64,000 nucleotides of DNA, from NCBI GenBank assembly GCA_030528525.1, contig JAUMYT010000003.1, forward strand, positions 62,001 through 126,000, given 5' to 3'. Below, one piece after another: positions 16,735 to 26,339 of this stretch. A program made the position numbers and the translations under genes. The DNA comes from Pasteurellaceae bacterium. GTDB lineage: Bacteria > Pseudomonadota > Gammaproteobacteria > Enterobacterales > Pasteurellaceae. The notes under the pieces were generated by a model. The model was not told the origin of the DNA and made no database searches. It was given only the letters and a program-made list of their open reading frames with translations. Numbering within the stretch: position 1 is the stretch's first letter; the number at the start of each line of letters is the position of its first letter.

Positions 16735-16968
16735 TTATTTCTCCTGAATAAGTTGGGACTTATGCTGACGTAATTGGTTAGAGATAAATAGAATTGCGTA
16801 ACTGATTGCGACCAATAATAACGCATTAATCACCTTAAATAAAACACTATTCGAGCCGTAGAGTAGCACAGGAATTGTAACCAGTGCAACCTTAGCCAAA
16901 TCGTCCAACATTTTTACCCAAGATTCTAAACTTTCTGGGTTAATGGGTCTTTTGAAGATATTCCACAT
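16735..16968 (-). CDS. 77-residue hypothetical membrane protein
   Basis: Starts MWNIFKRPINPESLESW and has two hydrophobic segments (about residues 26-42 and 46-64) and a basic, polar tail. No family recognised. It is followed after one base by the 29-residue membrane peptide, which suggests a two-part membrane complex. Its end supplies the ribosome site of the second gene. Confidence 0.6.
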   Translation of the reverse strand: MWNIFKRPINPESLESWVKMLDDLAKVALVTIPVLLYGSNSVLFKVINALLLVAISYAILFISNQLRQHKSQLIQEK

Positions 16969-17079
16969 TGTATGCCCCTTTCCAAATGAGAATTAGCATA
17001 CAAGATAAAACGCTCTGTATCCGAATTTTCATCACATTTTACGACACAGATCGCAAAATGAAAATAAACCGATTGACAT

Positions 17080-18213
17080 TTAAGATTCTGCTAACTTCGG
17101 ATAAATCGCCCCTAAACTGACGGCTTTGGAAGCTCCCGTCACACTCGGCAAATTGCCTGCTCCGCCGTGAATGCGTTGGTAGGCAAGCCACGCAAATGCG
17201 GCGGCTTCAACATCATCCACATTCAAGCCGTAATCGGTGGTGGTTGCCACTTGCCAGTTTGGCAGTAACGCAGACAGGCGTGCCATTAACAACGGATTTC
17301 TCGCTCCGCCACCGCACACCAGCAATCGGCACGGCAAACCTGCCGGATTAGCGACTTTTTGCAAGTCGTTGGCAATGGTCACGGCGGTAAACTCCACCAA
17401 GGTGGCTTGCACATCTTCGGGCTTGCAACGAGGTAATTTTTCCAATTTTTTTGCAAGCCATTGCAAGTTGAACAACTCTCGCCCTGTGCTTTTCGGCGGT
17501 GGTTGTTGGAAAAATGGTTCATCTAACAATTCGGTCAGCAAATCGTCTCGAATCTTGCCTGTTTTCGCCCAGTTGGCATCTCGGTCAAACCGCTCGCCGA
17601 GTTGCTGTTCGATCCAGCTATCTAGCAAGGTATTGCCTGCCCCAATGTCGTAGCCAATCGCCTGTTGTTCAGGCACGAGTAACGACACATTGCTGATGCC
17701 ACCGATATTCAGCACCGCGACAATACGGCTCGGATCGGCAAAAATACCTTGGTGGAAGGCTGGCACAAGCGGTGCGCCTTGTCCGCCGACCGCCATATCT
17801 TTTCGACGAAAATCGCCAACCACGGTAATGCCTGTTTTGACCGATAACAAATTCATATCGCCAATTTGGGTCGTAAACGGAAATTCGCTCTGGGGCGAGT
17901 GCCAAATGGTCTGTCCGTGGCAGCCAATCGCTACAATTTCACTCGGCAAATACTGATGTTTGGCTAAAAAAGCCTGAATACTTTCAGCATAGAGCAACGC
18001 CAAGCGGTGATCGATCTCGCCCAATTTCTGCAATGTGGTTTCGCCCGATTTAATCAGCTGGGTTAAATCCGCTCGCAAATCTGCGGGCATTGGGGTGAAA
18101 TCCGCCGCAACACATTGCGGTGGCGTTGTCGCAAAATCGACCAACGCCACGTCCACGCCGTCAAGGCTTGTGCCAGACATCACGCCAATATAGAGTTCGG
18201 TGTTAGTTTGCAT
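17080..18213 (-). CDS. anmK: Anhydro-N-acetylmuramic acid kinase
   Basis: A 377-residue kinase that phosphorylates and opens 1,6-anhydro-MurNAc for cell-wall recycling. Signatures are [17 protein letters not shown] near the start, [33 protein letters not shown] and [14 protein letters not shown]. The ATG at 18213 lies 11 bases before the arcB stop, so translation is coupled to arcB. The start is fixed by similarity to the usual AnmK length. Confidence 0.95.
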   Translation of the reverse strand: MQTNTELYIGVMSGTSLDGVDVALVDFATTPPQCVAADFTPMPADLRADLTQLIKSGETTLQKLGEIDHRLALLYAESIQAFLAKHQYLPSEIVAIGCHGQTIWHSPQSEFPFTTQIGDMNLLSVKTGITVVGDFRRKDMAVGGQGAPLVPAFHQGIFADPSRIVAVLNIGGISNVSLLVPEQQAIGYDIGAGNTLLDSWIEQQLGERFDRDANWAKTGKIRDDLLTELLDEPFFQQPPPKSTGRELFNLQWLAKKLEKLPRCKPEDVQATLVEFTAVTIANDLQKVANPAGLPCRLLVCGGGARNPLLMARLSALLPNWQVATTTDYGLNVDDVEAAAFAWLAYQRIHGGAGNLPSVTGASKAVSLGAIYPKLAES

Positions 18214-20428
18214 TTTTGACCCACTCCGTTGTTTGCTGCAAATCTTCTTGCCAATAGTGCAATTCTTCCGCCCAAGCGACAATGTTTTCCGCCCACGGTT
18301 CGCCGTCGTCCGTTTGAGCCAGCTGTGCCACTTTTTGCAAACGAGTTAAGCCCACCGAAGCCAACGCCCCTTTGATTTTATGGGCTTCGTCGGCGGTGGC
18401 TTTGCGAAGCTGTGGGTCGTCTGTTTGCTGCCATTGATGCAAATATCGCATTAAATTGTTGAGATAATCTGGCATCAGGGTGGCGAACAGTTCAAAGTTC
18501 GCCAGCACCGCTGGTTTACCCATCACATCGACCAATTCACTGAGAATTTGGCGATCGAATGGAAAATCGGCAGGTGGCTCCATTGCGACAAGGGGGGGAG
18601 AATCGTTCGGATTTTGTAAAAAGCCTTCATCAAAATGCTGATTCAAACACTCCGCCAAGGCTTCGAGCGAGAGCGGTTTGCGTAATACATCGTCCATTCC
18701 CTGTTGCTGATATTCGGCTTTGGTTTGAATGATGTTCGCCGTCAAGGCAACCAATAACGGCAAGTAATCCACTTCGCCTTGCTCGTATTGTTCACGCCAT
18801 TTTTGGGCGATGTCAAAGCCCGTGGTATCAGGCAGTTGAATATCCAAGAAAATCAAGTCGTAGCTATTTTTCTCAAATAATTCAAAGGCTTCTGCTCCGC
18901 TCATTGCGACATCCACATCGCAATCAAACTTCGCCAACATCGCTTTCGCTACCACGATATTCACTTCAATATCTTCCACCAACAGCACTTTTAAGGCGTG
19001 TTTGCTGATCGCCATTTGCTTCTGCCCTGCGACTTCGTTGGCTTGAATGGTAAGCGTAAAGGTCGAGCCTTGATTGAGTTCGCTCTCGACCGTCAAATCG
19101 CCACCCATTAGGCGAGCAATCCGTTTGGAAATCGCCAAGCCAATGCCGCTACCTGCGGCTTTTTTGCCGTCTGGCGTTTCGGCTTGGTAGAACATCGCAA
19201 AAATTTTGCGTTGCTCGCTTTTCTTAATCCCAATGCCTGTGTCTTTCAGCACAAAGCTAAAATGATCGGCATCATCTCGTTGCACTCTCAGGAAAATATC
19301 GCCGCCAGCAGGGGTGAATTTGACCGCATTGCTGACCAAATTCCACAAAATTTGGCTAAGTCGAGCGTTATCCACATACACAAAAGGCGGCAAATTCGGG
19401 TCGCACTCAATGTGGAAATGAATTTTTTTCTGCTCCGCCATTAAGTTCGCAAAGTGGCTAATATTGCTGATCAGCTGCGAAAATTCCACCTCGGTGCGGA
19501 ACAGCTCAATACGGCGGCTGTCGATTTTTTCCAAGTCGATAATGTCGCTGAAAATATGCCCAAGGGAAACGGCACTGATGTTGATCGTTTTCAAGTATTC
19601 ACGCTGTTGGGCAGAAAGCTCACCTTCGAGCAAAATCTGGCTCAAGCCAATAATACCGTTCAGCGGTGTGCGTAATTCGTGACTGATGGTTGCCATTAGC
19701 GTGGTTTTATCACGGCTGTTTTTTTCGATCACTTCTTGATAGCGTTTGCGTTCGGTAATATCTCGCCCAAAACCCATAATGCAGTGGCGATCTTTGGTGC
19801 GATCGTAATAGGGTACTTTGCGGATCTCAAAACAAGCAAGTTTGTTGTTCGGGTAGCGGATCCATTGCTCGTAGGTAACGCCCGTGTTGCTGATCAGCGT
19901 ATCACGGTCGGTGGATAAAATCAGATTGGCGGTTTCTTGAGAATAGATGTCTTCAGGACGAAGGTTGATCAGCTCTTGCTCGGTTTTGCCTGTGAGCAGC
20001 TCCATCGCTCGATTACAGCCCAAAAAATGCCCCTGTTCATCACGGTAAAAAACCAAATCGGGCGAGGCATCAAAAAACGAACGCAGAAAATCGGCGGTTT
20101 GCTCCAATTCCACATTCAATTTGGCATCTTGCTCTCGCAACAACGACAGTTCCTGCAACGAATTTTGCAACCGCATTCGAGAGCGTTCTAATTTTTCCAC
20201 AATCAAGTTGAAAAAATAGAGGGTTAGCGGTGCGGAAACCAAGCCGAACAGAATCGAGCGGAAAATCTCACTCGCAGGCACTCGCCCCGTGAACAAAAAA
20301 CTCAGCATCGCTTGTAACACAAAGGCAAACAGCGACAAGATCGCAAAGCCGAGCAATGCCGCTCGCCCTTTGCCGAGCCTTAAGACCCAGTTTACATATT
20401 CTTGACCGTAGGTTTTGAGGTTTTTCAT
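18203..20428 (-). CDS. arcB: Aerobic respiration control sensor kinase ArcB
   Basis: A 741-residue tripartite hybrid kinase that senses the quinone pool and phosphorylates ArcA. Two membrane segments (about 24-47 and 56-78), a linker coiled coil, a PAS domain (about 112-228), HisKA with His250 in [10 protein letters not shown], an ATPase domain with DTGIG and GSGIGLAI, a receiver with Asp529 in IFLDIQLPD, and an HPt with His683 in [10 protein letters not shown]. Cysteines at 138, 199 and 216 fall in the PAS domain, where redox-active cysteines sit in E. coli. Repeat copy 6 occupies the receiver-HPt linker. Confidence 0.95.
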   Translation of the reverse strand: MKNLKTYGQEYVNWVLRLGKGRAALLGFAILSLFAFVLQAMLSFLFTGRVPASEIFRSILFGLVSAPLTLYFFNLIVEKLERSRMRLQNSLQELSLLREQDAKLNVELEQTADFLRSFFDASPDLVFYRDEQGHFLGCNRAMELLTGKTEQELINLRPEDIYSQETANLILSTDRDTLISNTGVTYEQWIRYPNNKLACFEIRKVPYYDRTKDRHCIMGFGRDITERKRYQEVIEKNSRDKTTLMATISHELRTPLNGIIGLSQILLEGELSAQQREYLKTINISAVSLGHIFSDIIDLEKIDSRRIELFRTEVEFSQLISNISHFANLMAEQKKIHFHIECDPNLPPFVYVDNARLSQILWNLVSNAVKFTPAGGDIFLRVQRDDADHFSFVLKDTGIGIKKSEQRKIFAMFYQAETPDGKKAAGSGIGLAISKRIARLMGGDLTVESELNQGSTFTLTIQANEVAGQKQMAISKHALKVLLVEDIEVNIVVAKAMLAKFDCDVDVAMSGAEAFELFEKNSYDLIFLDIQLPDTTGFDIAQKWREQYEQGEVDYLPLLVALTANIIQTKAEYQQQGMDDVLRKPLSLEALAECLNQHFDEGFLQNPNDSPPLVAMEPPADFPFDRQILSELVDVMGKPAVLANFELFATLMPDYLNNLMRYLHQWQQTDDPQLRKATADEAHKIKGALASVGLTRLQKVAQLAQTDDGEPWAENIVAWAEELHYWQEDLQQTTEWVKNAN
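18588..18621 (+). repeat. USS-like RCAAGGGG repeat, copy 6
   Basis: Core ACAAGGGGGGGAGAA with TTTTGTAAA at the distal position, antisense in the receiver-HPt linker of arcB, a site free to vary. Confidence 0.7.
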
Positions 20429-20448
20429 TTGATTATCCGTCGTTCTGA

Positions 20449-20513
20449 GGCGTATTGCATACGCCCTTTACCATTGATGATTTGCAGAAAATCGGGGAAA
20501 AGTCCCCCCTTGT
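20449..20513. repeat. Composite repeat: palindrome plus USS-like copy 7
   Basis: GGCGTATTGCATACGCC (20449-20465) is followed by USS-like copy 7 (20480-20513, minus strand). The latter shares a 33-bp identical block with copy 24 at 56519-56552, where the same palindrome type also flanks it. The right-hand arm seen at 56556 is missing here. Lies between arcB and an EamA gene. Confidence 0.75.
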
Positions 20514-20518
20514 ATGGC

Positions 20519-21382
20519 TTACCGCCAATAAAACAGACACATAATAGCGACAATCGCAATCAGCACACCTAAGTAATTGATTTTATGGATTTTCTCTTTA
20601 AAGAAAAATGCCCCGACCAAGCTACCTAAGCAGATTACACCCAAGTTCATTCCCGTAAATACCAACGTCGGATCGTCTTTCATTGCTTGGTGAGCTTTGA
20701 TGTAAAACAGAATGTTGCCAAAATTCAACACGCCCAATAACACGCCAACCAAAACGCTTTTCACATTCCAGCGAGTGCGTTTTAGGGTGAGATAGATAAA
20801 CATCACACAACCTGCCCCGATAAAGGAAATCAGCAGAGTTAATGGAAATGCCGAGCCTGTTTTCGCCATCTGTTTAAACAGAATATCGATCACACCAAAG
20901 CCAACCCACACCAACGCAAGGCTGACAAAAGCAGTTGCACCGCCTTTTTGCATTCCTTGATTGCTTTTCCAAAGCAGACAGCCCAACGCCCCGAATGCCA
21001 ACAGCAACGCAATCAGTTTGTTCGTGGTAACCGCTTCGCCAAATAGCGTAAAGGCGGCTAAAATCGGCAGGAAAAGCGATAACCGCTGTGCCGCATCGGT
21101 GCGGATAATCCCTGCAAATTCAAGAGCTTTGGCTTGAATTAAGAACACCGTTGGCAACAAAATACCAAGAGCGAAGAAAAGATAGGCAGACGGGTTGGTC
21201 TGCACAATTTCCACCACCGTTTGCCCTTTGAAATCGGGTTTGAGTAAAAAGTAACACATTGTAGTGGCGATGATGTAGTTAATCGCAATGCTTTGAGCAA
21301 TGGCGACATCTTTGCCACGGGCAATCTTAATCAACACGCCCACCGACACGCTACATAATACGGCTAAAATCAGTTCTAACAT
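20519..21382 (-). CDS. EamA/DMT-family permease
   Basis: A 287-residue protein with about ten membrane segments. Conserved features include AGIIRTDAAQRLSLFLPIL and LTLKRTRWN between segments; the closing SLVGAFFFKEKIHKINYLGV is the usual second EamA repeat. The substrate is unknown. No clear operon partner: arcB lies downstream on the same strand after a repeat element. It is not close to the permease at 338-1243. Confidence 0.85.
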   Translation of the reverse strand: MLELILAVLCSVSVGVLIKIARGKDVAIAQSIAINYIIATTMCYFLLKPDFKGQTVVEIVQTNPSAYLFFALGILLPTVFLIQAKALEFAGIIRTDAAQRLSLFLPILAAFTLFGEAVTTNKLIALLLAFGALGCLLWKSNQGMQKGGATAFVSLALVWVGFGVIDILFKQMAKTGSAFPLTLLISFIGAGCVMFIYLTLKRTRWNVKSVLVGVLLGVLNFGNILFYIKAHQAMKDDPTLVFTGMNLGVICLGSLVGAFFFKEKIHKINYLGVLIAIVAIMCLFYWR

Positions 21383-21428
21383 TTTGAATCCTTTTTGTAA
21401 AAACTTGTTAAAATTTATCCCCTTTGTT

Positions 21429-21462
21429 GCAAGGGGATGCTTTTTCAGTACTTTTTGCTAAA
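21429..21462 (+). repeat. USS-like RCAAGGGG repeat, copy 27
   Basis: Core GCAAGGGG followed by ATGCT rather than an AGA tract, with CTTTTTGC at the usual distance. Overlaps the rsmB stop by a few bases. Confidence 0.55.
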
Positions 21463-22768
21463 TGGCTTTTTTCATCAACTTCGCATAGAAAAAGCCATCG
21501 CCGCCTTTTTCGCTTGGGAGAAACTGTTTTTCTAACACTTTTTCGCCGTTGAAATTCAGCTCAACGGCTTGTGCATCGGGCGTTTCTTGCAGAAAACGTT
21601 GAATTTGCTCACGATTTTCTTCGGGCAAGACCGAGCAAGTAGCATATAGCAACACGCCATTCGGTTTAAGCCGTTGCCATAAGGCTCGCAAAATCTTGCC
21701 CTGCAACGCCACCAATTCGGCGATGTCGCTCTCTTTGCGAAGCCATTTGATGTCGGGGTGACGGCGAATCACGCCTGTGGCAGAACAAGGAGCATCCAAC
21801 AAAATGCGGTCAAACATTACGCCATCGTCCAGCCATTGTTCAGGCTGGCTGGCATCGCCACAGACCACCGTTGCCGTCTGCCCGAGCCGTTGTAAATTCT
21901 CTTGCACTCGCACTAATCGAGCGGGTTCAATGTCTAACGCCGTCACTTTTGCTTGCGGCGCCAGTTCTAAAATATGCGTGGTTTTGCCCCCTGGGGCGGC
22001 ACAGGCATCTAAAATCTGCTCGCCATTTTGCCCGCCGAGCAAGGTCGCTGACCATTGAGCGTGAGCATCTTGCACCGTCGCCCACCCTTTTGCAAAATTT
22101 GGCAAAGAACTGACCCCTTGCGGAATCTTGAGTAGCAAGGCACAGTTTGGTGCATTCGCTGAATGCGGTTCCACCAGCTCGCCAAGCTGATTGGCGTAAT
22201 CATCCGTGGTCGAATGATTGGGGTTGATCCGAATCCACATCGGCGGTCGCTGATTGTTCGCTTCCACCACCTCACGCCACATCGGGCTGCCACTCATTGG
22301 GTAGGCTTTTTTCAATTTATTGACCAGCCAATCAGGGTGGAGCGTTTGCCAATGCTTATCGACTTTCGCCAAAATGGTTTCTTGTTCTCGTAAAAAACGG
22401 CGTAACACGCCATTGGTTAAGGCTCGGAAACTGTCCAATTTGAGTGTTTTGGTGGCATTGACCACTTCGTCCACCGCCGCAAACGCAGGCACTCGCATAT
22501 ACAGCAGTTGATACAACCCGACCAGCAACAGACAATGCACCAAGCGAGTTTTGCCTTTGAGCGGTTTTTGCAACAACAACGCCAAAATCGCTTCAAGACG
22601 TGGCAACACACGGCACACGCCAAAGCTCATCTCTTGCACCAACGGCAAATCTTTGGCGTCCACTTGAGCTTCGGGCAACAACGCCGAAAGGGATTTGCCT
22701 TCGTCTAGCACCTGTAAAATAATCTGTGCCGCTACGGCACGGGGGGAGAGTTTTTTCATCATATTCAT
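21458..22768 (-). CDS. rsmB: 16S rRNA (cytosine-967-C5)-methyltransferase
   Basis: A 436-residue protein: an N-terminal NusB-like RNA-binding domain (residues about 5-140) and a C-terminal SAM-dependent methyltransferase. The latter shows [17 protein letters not shown] and the catalytic cysteine pair in [10 protein letters not shown] (PCS) and [10 protein letters not shown] (TCS). It starts immediately after the lysE stop; ATGs at codons 3 and 4 are alternative starts. Repeat copy 8 lies near codon 221 in the inter-domain region. Confidence 0.95.
   Translation of the reverse strand: MNMMKKLSPRAVAAQIILQVLDEGKSLSALLPEAQVDAKDLPLVQEMSFGVCRVLPRLEAILALLLQKPLKGKTRLVHCLLLVGLYQLLYMRVPAFAAVDEVVNATKTLKLDSFRALTNGVLRRFLREQETILAKVDKHWQTLHPDWLVNKLKKAYPMSGSPMWREVVEANNQRPPMWIRINPNHSTTDDYANQLGELVEPHSANAPNCALLLKIPQGVSSLPNFAKGWATVQDAHAQWSATLLGGQNGEQILDACAAPGGKTTHILELAPQAKVTALDIEPARLVRVQENLQRLGQTATVVCGDASQPEQWLDDGVMFDRILLDAPCSATGVIRRHPDIKWLRKESDIAELVALQGKILRALWQRLKPNGVLLYATCSVLPEENREQIQRFLQETPDAQAVELNFNGEKVLEKQFLPSEKGGDGFFYAKLMKKAI
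22088..22121 (-). repeat. USS-like RCAAGGGG repeat, copy 8
   Basis: Core GCAAGGGGTCAG and TTTTGCAAAA, sense in rsmB, near codon 221. Confidence 0.78.
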
Positions 22769-23392
22769 TTAGCTCGCCATCACTTTGACACCTAGCCCGA
22801 CCATTACCGCACCAAGCAGGCGGTCGATCCAGTGTCCCATTTTTTGAAATTGGCGATTGATTTTCGGAATGGAAAGCAAAAACGCCACCGCCACAAACCA
22901 CGCAAACAGCAGGAACATCATCCACACGCCATAAGCCGCTAACTGCCACATTGGCATTTCAGGCGACAGTACCACCGTAAAGACCGACATCACATAAATC
23001 GGGGCTTTCGGATTGAGCACATTGCACAGAAAGCCTTTCGACATCGTTTTCCAACGGCTTTCCGCTTGGAGATTTTGGGCTTGAATTTCAACCACTTGTC
23101 CATTTGCTTTAGCTTTCAGCCCTTGAATGCCCAGCCAAATCAGGTAGGCTCCGCCCACGATTTTAATTGCCGTGAGCAACCACGTTGCCGAGGCGATAAT
23201 CACCGCCAAGCCCAACACGGAATAGAGAATATGCACCCCAAAACCTAACCCGACACCAAACGCACACAGCAAACCAGTGGCTCGCCCACGGCTGAGCGTT
23301 TGCTGTGAAACGTAGATAAAATCAGGACCTGGCGAAATTGCCGCCAATAAATGAATGCCTGTAATCAGCCAAAAGCCGTGCCAAAAGTCCAT
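22769..23392 (-). CDS. LysE/RhtB-family amino acid exporter
   Basis: A 207-residue protein with about six membrane segments. The RhtB-type signature SPGPDFIYVSQQTLSRG near the start and GGAYLIWLGIQGLK mark the family, which exports homoserine, threonine and similar amino acids. It sits between fmt and rsmB, which are adjacent in many gammaproteobacteria, and directly abuts rsmB. It looks inserted into that pair; the exact substrate is unknown. Confidence 0.9.
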   Translation of the reverse strand: MDFWHGFWLITGIHLLAAISPGPDFIYVSQQTLSRGRATGLLCAFGVGLGFGVHILYSVLGLAVIIASATWLLTAIKIVGGAYLIWLGIQGLKAKANGQVVEIQAQNLQAESRWKTMSKGFLCNVLNPKAPIYVMSVFTVVLSPEMPMWQLAAYGVWMMFLLFAWFVAVAFLLSIPKINRQFQKMGHWIDRLLGAVMVGLGVKVMAS

Positions 23393-23406
23393 TCAAGTTC
23401 CTCGCA

Positions 23407-23440
23407 TTTTGCACTTTTGATGCAAGAAGTGACCCCTTGC
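23407..23440 (-). repeat. USS-like RCAAGGGG repeat, copy 9
   Basis: Core GCAAGGGGTCACTTCTT and GTGCAAAA in the fmt-lysE spacer. Confidence 0.78.
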
Positions 23441-23449
23441 AATCACCGA

Positions 23450-24403
23450 TTAACTCAACACAGAGCCAATGGTAAACCACTCACTCCGCCCATTTAGGAA
23501 ATCTTGTACCGACATCGGTTTTTTGCCCGCAGGTTGTAATTGCGTAATGTTCAACACGCCGTCAGCCGTGGCAATTTGAATGCCCGATTTTTCTACCGCA
23601 AGCACCGTGCCAGCGGGTTTGGCTTGATGAGCCAACACATTGGCTTGGTACACTTTGATCCGCTCTTCCGTGCCGTTCACATTTAAGGTCAAAAACGCAA
23701 TCGGGGCAGGGTTGAACGCACGAATATTGCGTTCCAGCTGTGCTGCATTCAACTGCCAATCTAACTTCGCTTCGTCTTTGGTCAGTTTTTCGGCGTAGTT
23801 CGCCAAGTCGTCTTGCTGTTTTTCAGGCGAAAATTGACCCGTTGTTAAGCCGTTTAACACGTCCAGCAATGCAGGCGGAGCGAGTTCAGCCAGTTTGGCA
23901 TACAGCGTTGCAGATGTTTCATTTGGCTCAATCGGGCAAGCTATTTTATGCAACATATCGCCCGTGTCTAAGCCGACATCCATTTGCATAATGGTCACGC
24001 CTGTTTCGGCATCGCCTGCCCAAATGGCTCGTTGAATCGGTGCTGCCCCACGCCAACGAGGCAACAGTGAGCCGTGTACGTTCAAACAACCATATTTCGG
24101 GGCATCCAGCACTGCTTTAGGTAAAATCAAACCATAAGCGACCACCACCATCACATCGGCATTTAACGCTTTCAATTCGTCTTGGGCTTGTTCATTGCGT
24201 AACGATTTTGGCTGAAAAACAGGGATATTGTGCTGTTCCGCCAGTTGTTTCACGGGGCTGGCTTGCAGTTTTTTGCCCCGCCCAGCAGGTTTGTCGGGCT
24301 GGGTGTAAACTGCCACAACATTGTGTTCGGAATCTAATAAGGCTTGCAGATGAATCGCCGCAAAATCAGGCGTGCCTGCAAAAATGATGTTTAATTTGTT
24401 CAT
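23450..24403 (-). CDS. fmt: Methionyl-tRNA formyltransferase
   Basis: A 317-residue enzyme that formylates initiator Met-tRNA. It has [17 protein letters not shown] at the start, the catalytic region [36 protein letters not shown], and a C-terminal OB-fold region. Complete at the usual length. It is the first gene of an fmt-lysE-rsmB run; the def gene that normally precedes fmt is not in the window. Confidence 0.96.
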   Translation of the reverse strand: MNKLNIIFAGTPDFAAIHLQALLDSEHNVVAVYTQPDKPAGRGKKLQASPVKQLAEQHNIPVFQPKSLRNEQAQDELKALNADVMVVVAYGLILPKAVLDAPKYGCLNVHGSLLPRWRGAAPIQRAIWAGDAETGVTIMQMDVGLDTGDMLHKIACPIEPNETSATLYAKLAELAPPALLDVLNGLTTGQFSPEKQQDDLANYAEKLTKDEAKLDWQLNAAQLERNIRAFNPAPIAFLTLNVNGTEERIKVYQANVLAHQAKPAGTVLAVEKSGIQIATADGVLNITQLQPAGKKPMSVQDFLNGRSEWFTIGSVLS

Positions 24404-24473
24404 TTATTTTATCCGTTCAATAAAGTGTGGCGTATTCTACTCTTTTTCTGCGTGAAAGGGAAAAAGACCATTA

Positions 24474-24502
24474 TTAACAATCTATTAACATTGGCGTATA
24501 CT
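24474..24502 (+). promoter_or_regulatory. Predicted sigma-70 promoter of the MFS gene
   Basis: TTAACA (24474-24479), a 17-base spacer and TATACT (24497-24502) lie 20 bases before the start codon. AGGAG lies at 24511-24515. Confidence 0.6.
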
Positions 24503-24522
24503 GATTAAAAAGGAGCAATAAG

Positions 24523-25686
24523 ATGAATCGCAACAGCATTTTTTTATTTTTAGCACTCATTTTAGGCAGCTTCAGCGACGAAGCCGTACAAGTGATCTTC
24601 TTTTTAAAAGTCGGGAATGTAGAGAAGATCTATTTGGTTTCTTTACTGATGTTAGGGGCAATGATCGGCAGTATTACCGCAAATATCTATTTCAGCCGTT
24701 TACTTCAGATTTTTTCCTTGCCTGTGATATTAATTGGCTCGCTCATTGCTCAAAGTGGGCTCATTCTCATTGCGTCCACCATTGTAAATGCGTGGTTTTA
24801 TTTAGTGGTCACCTTTTTGCTTGGCGGATTGGGGGGCTTGCTATGGTCTGCTACGTTAATCGCTATTCCTGCAATCACTGCCCACCACACTCAGCTCGAC
24901 ACCGTCAATAAATACGCTCACACCATTCGCAATATGGGCTTTGTACTTGGTCCAGTTCTGGGTGGTGTCTTGCTGGAGTGGCTCAATTTGCGTTATGCGA
25001 TGTGGCTGATTGGTGGTTTTACGTTGGCTTCTGCGTTAATTTTTCCCTTTGCATTACGCAAGCTCAATCTATTGCCCAAACAAGCCCAAAAGACAAATTA
25101 TATCAATGGATTACGAGCGATTGGCGGATTATGGCAAACGCCAGCGATCAGAAAAGTGCTATTCCCGATTCTATTGACTGTGGTGCTGATTTCCACTTGT
25201 AGCGTCTTAGTGATTGTCTATCTCACCAACGGTATTCAATTAAACGGCGAGCAATTTGGTGTTTACATTTCACTCTTTAGTCTCGCCTTAACCTTTAGTC
25301 CACTGCTGTTTAGTCCATTCTTCAAAAAATGGGGCGATGCCACAGGTGCCTGCCTTGCCGCTGCATTGATGGGGGCGGGTATTCTCATTCTTGGAGCCAA
25401 TAGCCTTTACGTAATTATCGTCCTTGCAGGAATATTAATTGGCATTGGCAACGGTGTACAAAATACCCTACTTTCAGCCTTTATGTTAAAGCACATTTCC
25501 CCAGAAAATCGCCCAAATCAAATGCCGGCTTATGTGCTATTACTACAAAGCTGTGCGGCATTGGGGTATGTGCTTTCACTCGGGATAACTGCAACGATGA
25601 TACAGACTATTTTCATCCTCTTTGGTTGTTTTACTATCTTCGTTGGATTGCTTGGTAGCTACAGGAATTATGCCAAGCTGCATTGA
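24523..25686 (+). CDS. MFS-family transporter
   Basis: A 387-residue protein with about twelve membrane segments in two halves, as in major facilitator transporters. The loop after segment 4 has the LGGLGGLLWSATLIAIPA pattern and motif-like NMGFVLGPVLGGVLLEWLN. Substrate unknown; no linked regulator. It is a single gene with its own promoter and a short hairpin at 25717-25732 after it. Confidence 0.85.
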   Translation: MNRNSIFLFLALILGSFSDEAVQVIFFLKVGNVEKIYLVSLLMLGAMIGSITANIYFSRLLQIFSLPVILIGSLIAQSGLILIASTIVNAWFYLVVTFLLGGLGGLLWSATLIAIPAITAHHTQLDTVNKYAHTIRNMGFVLGPVLGGVLLEWLNLRYAMWLIGGFTLASALIFPFALRKLNLLPKQAQKTNYINGLRAIGGLWQTPAIRKVLFPILLTVVLISTCSVLVIVYLTNGIQLNGEQFGVYISLFSLALTFSPLLFSPFFKKWGDATGACLAAALMGAGILILGANSLYVIIVLAGILIGIGNGVQNTLLSAFMLKHISPENRPNQMPAYVLLLQSCAALGYVLSLGITATMIQTIFILFGCFTIFVGLLGSYRNYAKLH

Positions 25687-25716
25687 TTACAAACTACTCA
25701 ATTGTAAATTTTTCCT

Positions 25717-25732
25717 ACGCAAACCTTTGCGT
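25717..25732 (+). terminator. Hairpin after the MFS gene
   Basis: ACGCAAA and TTTGCGT followed by TTTT; the stem is short and the loop tight, so efficiency is uncertain. Confidence 0.55.
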
Positions 25733-25806
25733 TTTGGGCAAGTACCGACAAAGGCTTAAACTCTTGTTAGAATAGCATTAAATGATATTCAATAAGAGGA
25801 TATAAA

Positions 25807-26043
25807 ATGGATAACGTTGAAATACTTGGCTATGTAGCAATGTTTACTGTTGTAGGTTCTTTTTTACTCAAAGATGTGCTGAAATTGCGTTTGGTAAACA
25901 GTATCGGAGCAATTTTATTTGTCATTTATGGTGCATTATTAGGTTCTATTCCGATAGTCGGACTGAACTTGTTTGTTGCCTTTGTAAATGGCTATTATAT
26001 TCTTAAACAAAAATCAGAAAAAAATACCTCAAGTCAGAAATAA
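25807..26043 (+). CDS. Small YgjV/PQ-loop-like inner membrane protein
   Basis: A 78-residue protein with three hydrophobic segments. The order GYVAMFTVVGSFLLKD, RLVNSIGAILFVIYGAL and GLNLFVAFVNGYYIL resembles the YgjV family and, more distantly, half-size SemiSWEET transporters. AGAGGA precedes the ATG. The role is unknown; it stands alone between terminators. Confidence 0.6.
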   Translation: MDNVEILGYVAMFTVVGSFLLKDVLKLRLVNSIGAILFVIYGALLGSIPIVGLNLFVAFVNGYYILKQKSEKNTSSQK

Positions 26044-26066
26044 TCAATATTGCGATACCTCTGAAT

Positions 26067-26075
26067 ACAAGCGGT
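26067..26075 (+). repeat. Canonical ACAAGCGGT uptake-signal core
   Basis: ACAAGCGGT followed by TTTTTGC at the same offset (TGC at bases 28-30) as in the RCAAGGGG repeats. It is the clearest intergenic copy of the normal core in this window. Confidence 0.7.
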
Positions 26076-26120
26076 TGGATTATAAGGTATTTTTGCTAAA
26101 TAAATCGTAAATCGTAATTG

Positions 26121-26175
26121 ATCTGCCCCCTAAAAGTTGAACGCATTAACCAACTTTTAGGGGGCAGATTTTTTT
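26121..26175. terminator. Strong hairpin terminator, possibly made of two IS3-type ends
   Basis: A perfect 19-bp stem, ATCTGCCCCCTAAAAGTTG (26121-26139) and its complement (26151-26169), around an 11-base loop, followed by a T run. The arms resemble the terminal repeats of IS3-family (IS150-type) elements, which often carry CCCCxAAAAGTTG, facing each other as element ends would. Terminator function is likely; the origin is inference. Confidence 0.75.
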
Positions 26176-26339
26176 ACTATTGATGATAAATTACTGCGTT
26201 ATACACGGCTTGGAAAAAATATTGTAAACCATCTGCGAAGTCATTTTGCGTGAAAAATGAAAATAAAGTCTTTTTTGTATTTGCTTTTTTATGCTGAATT
26301 TGAATAATGCAAGATGATACTTTTAGATAGGAAAAAACG

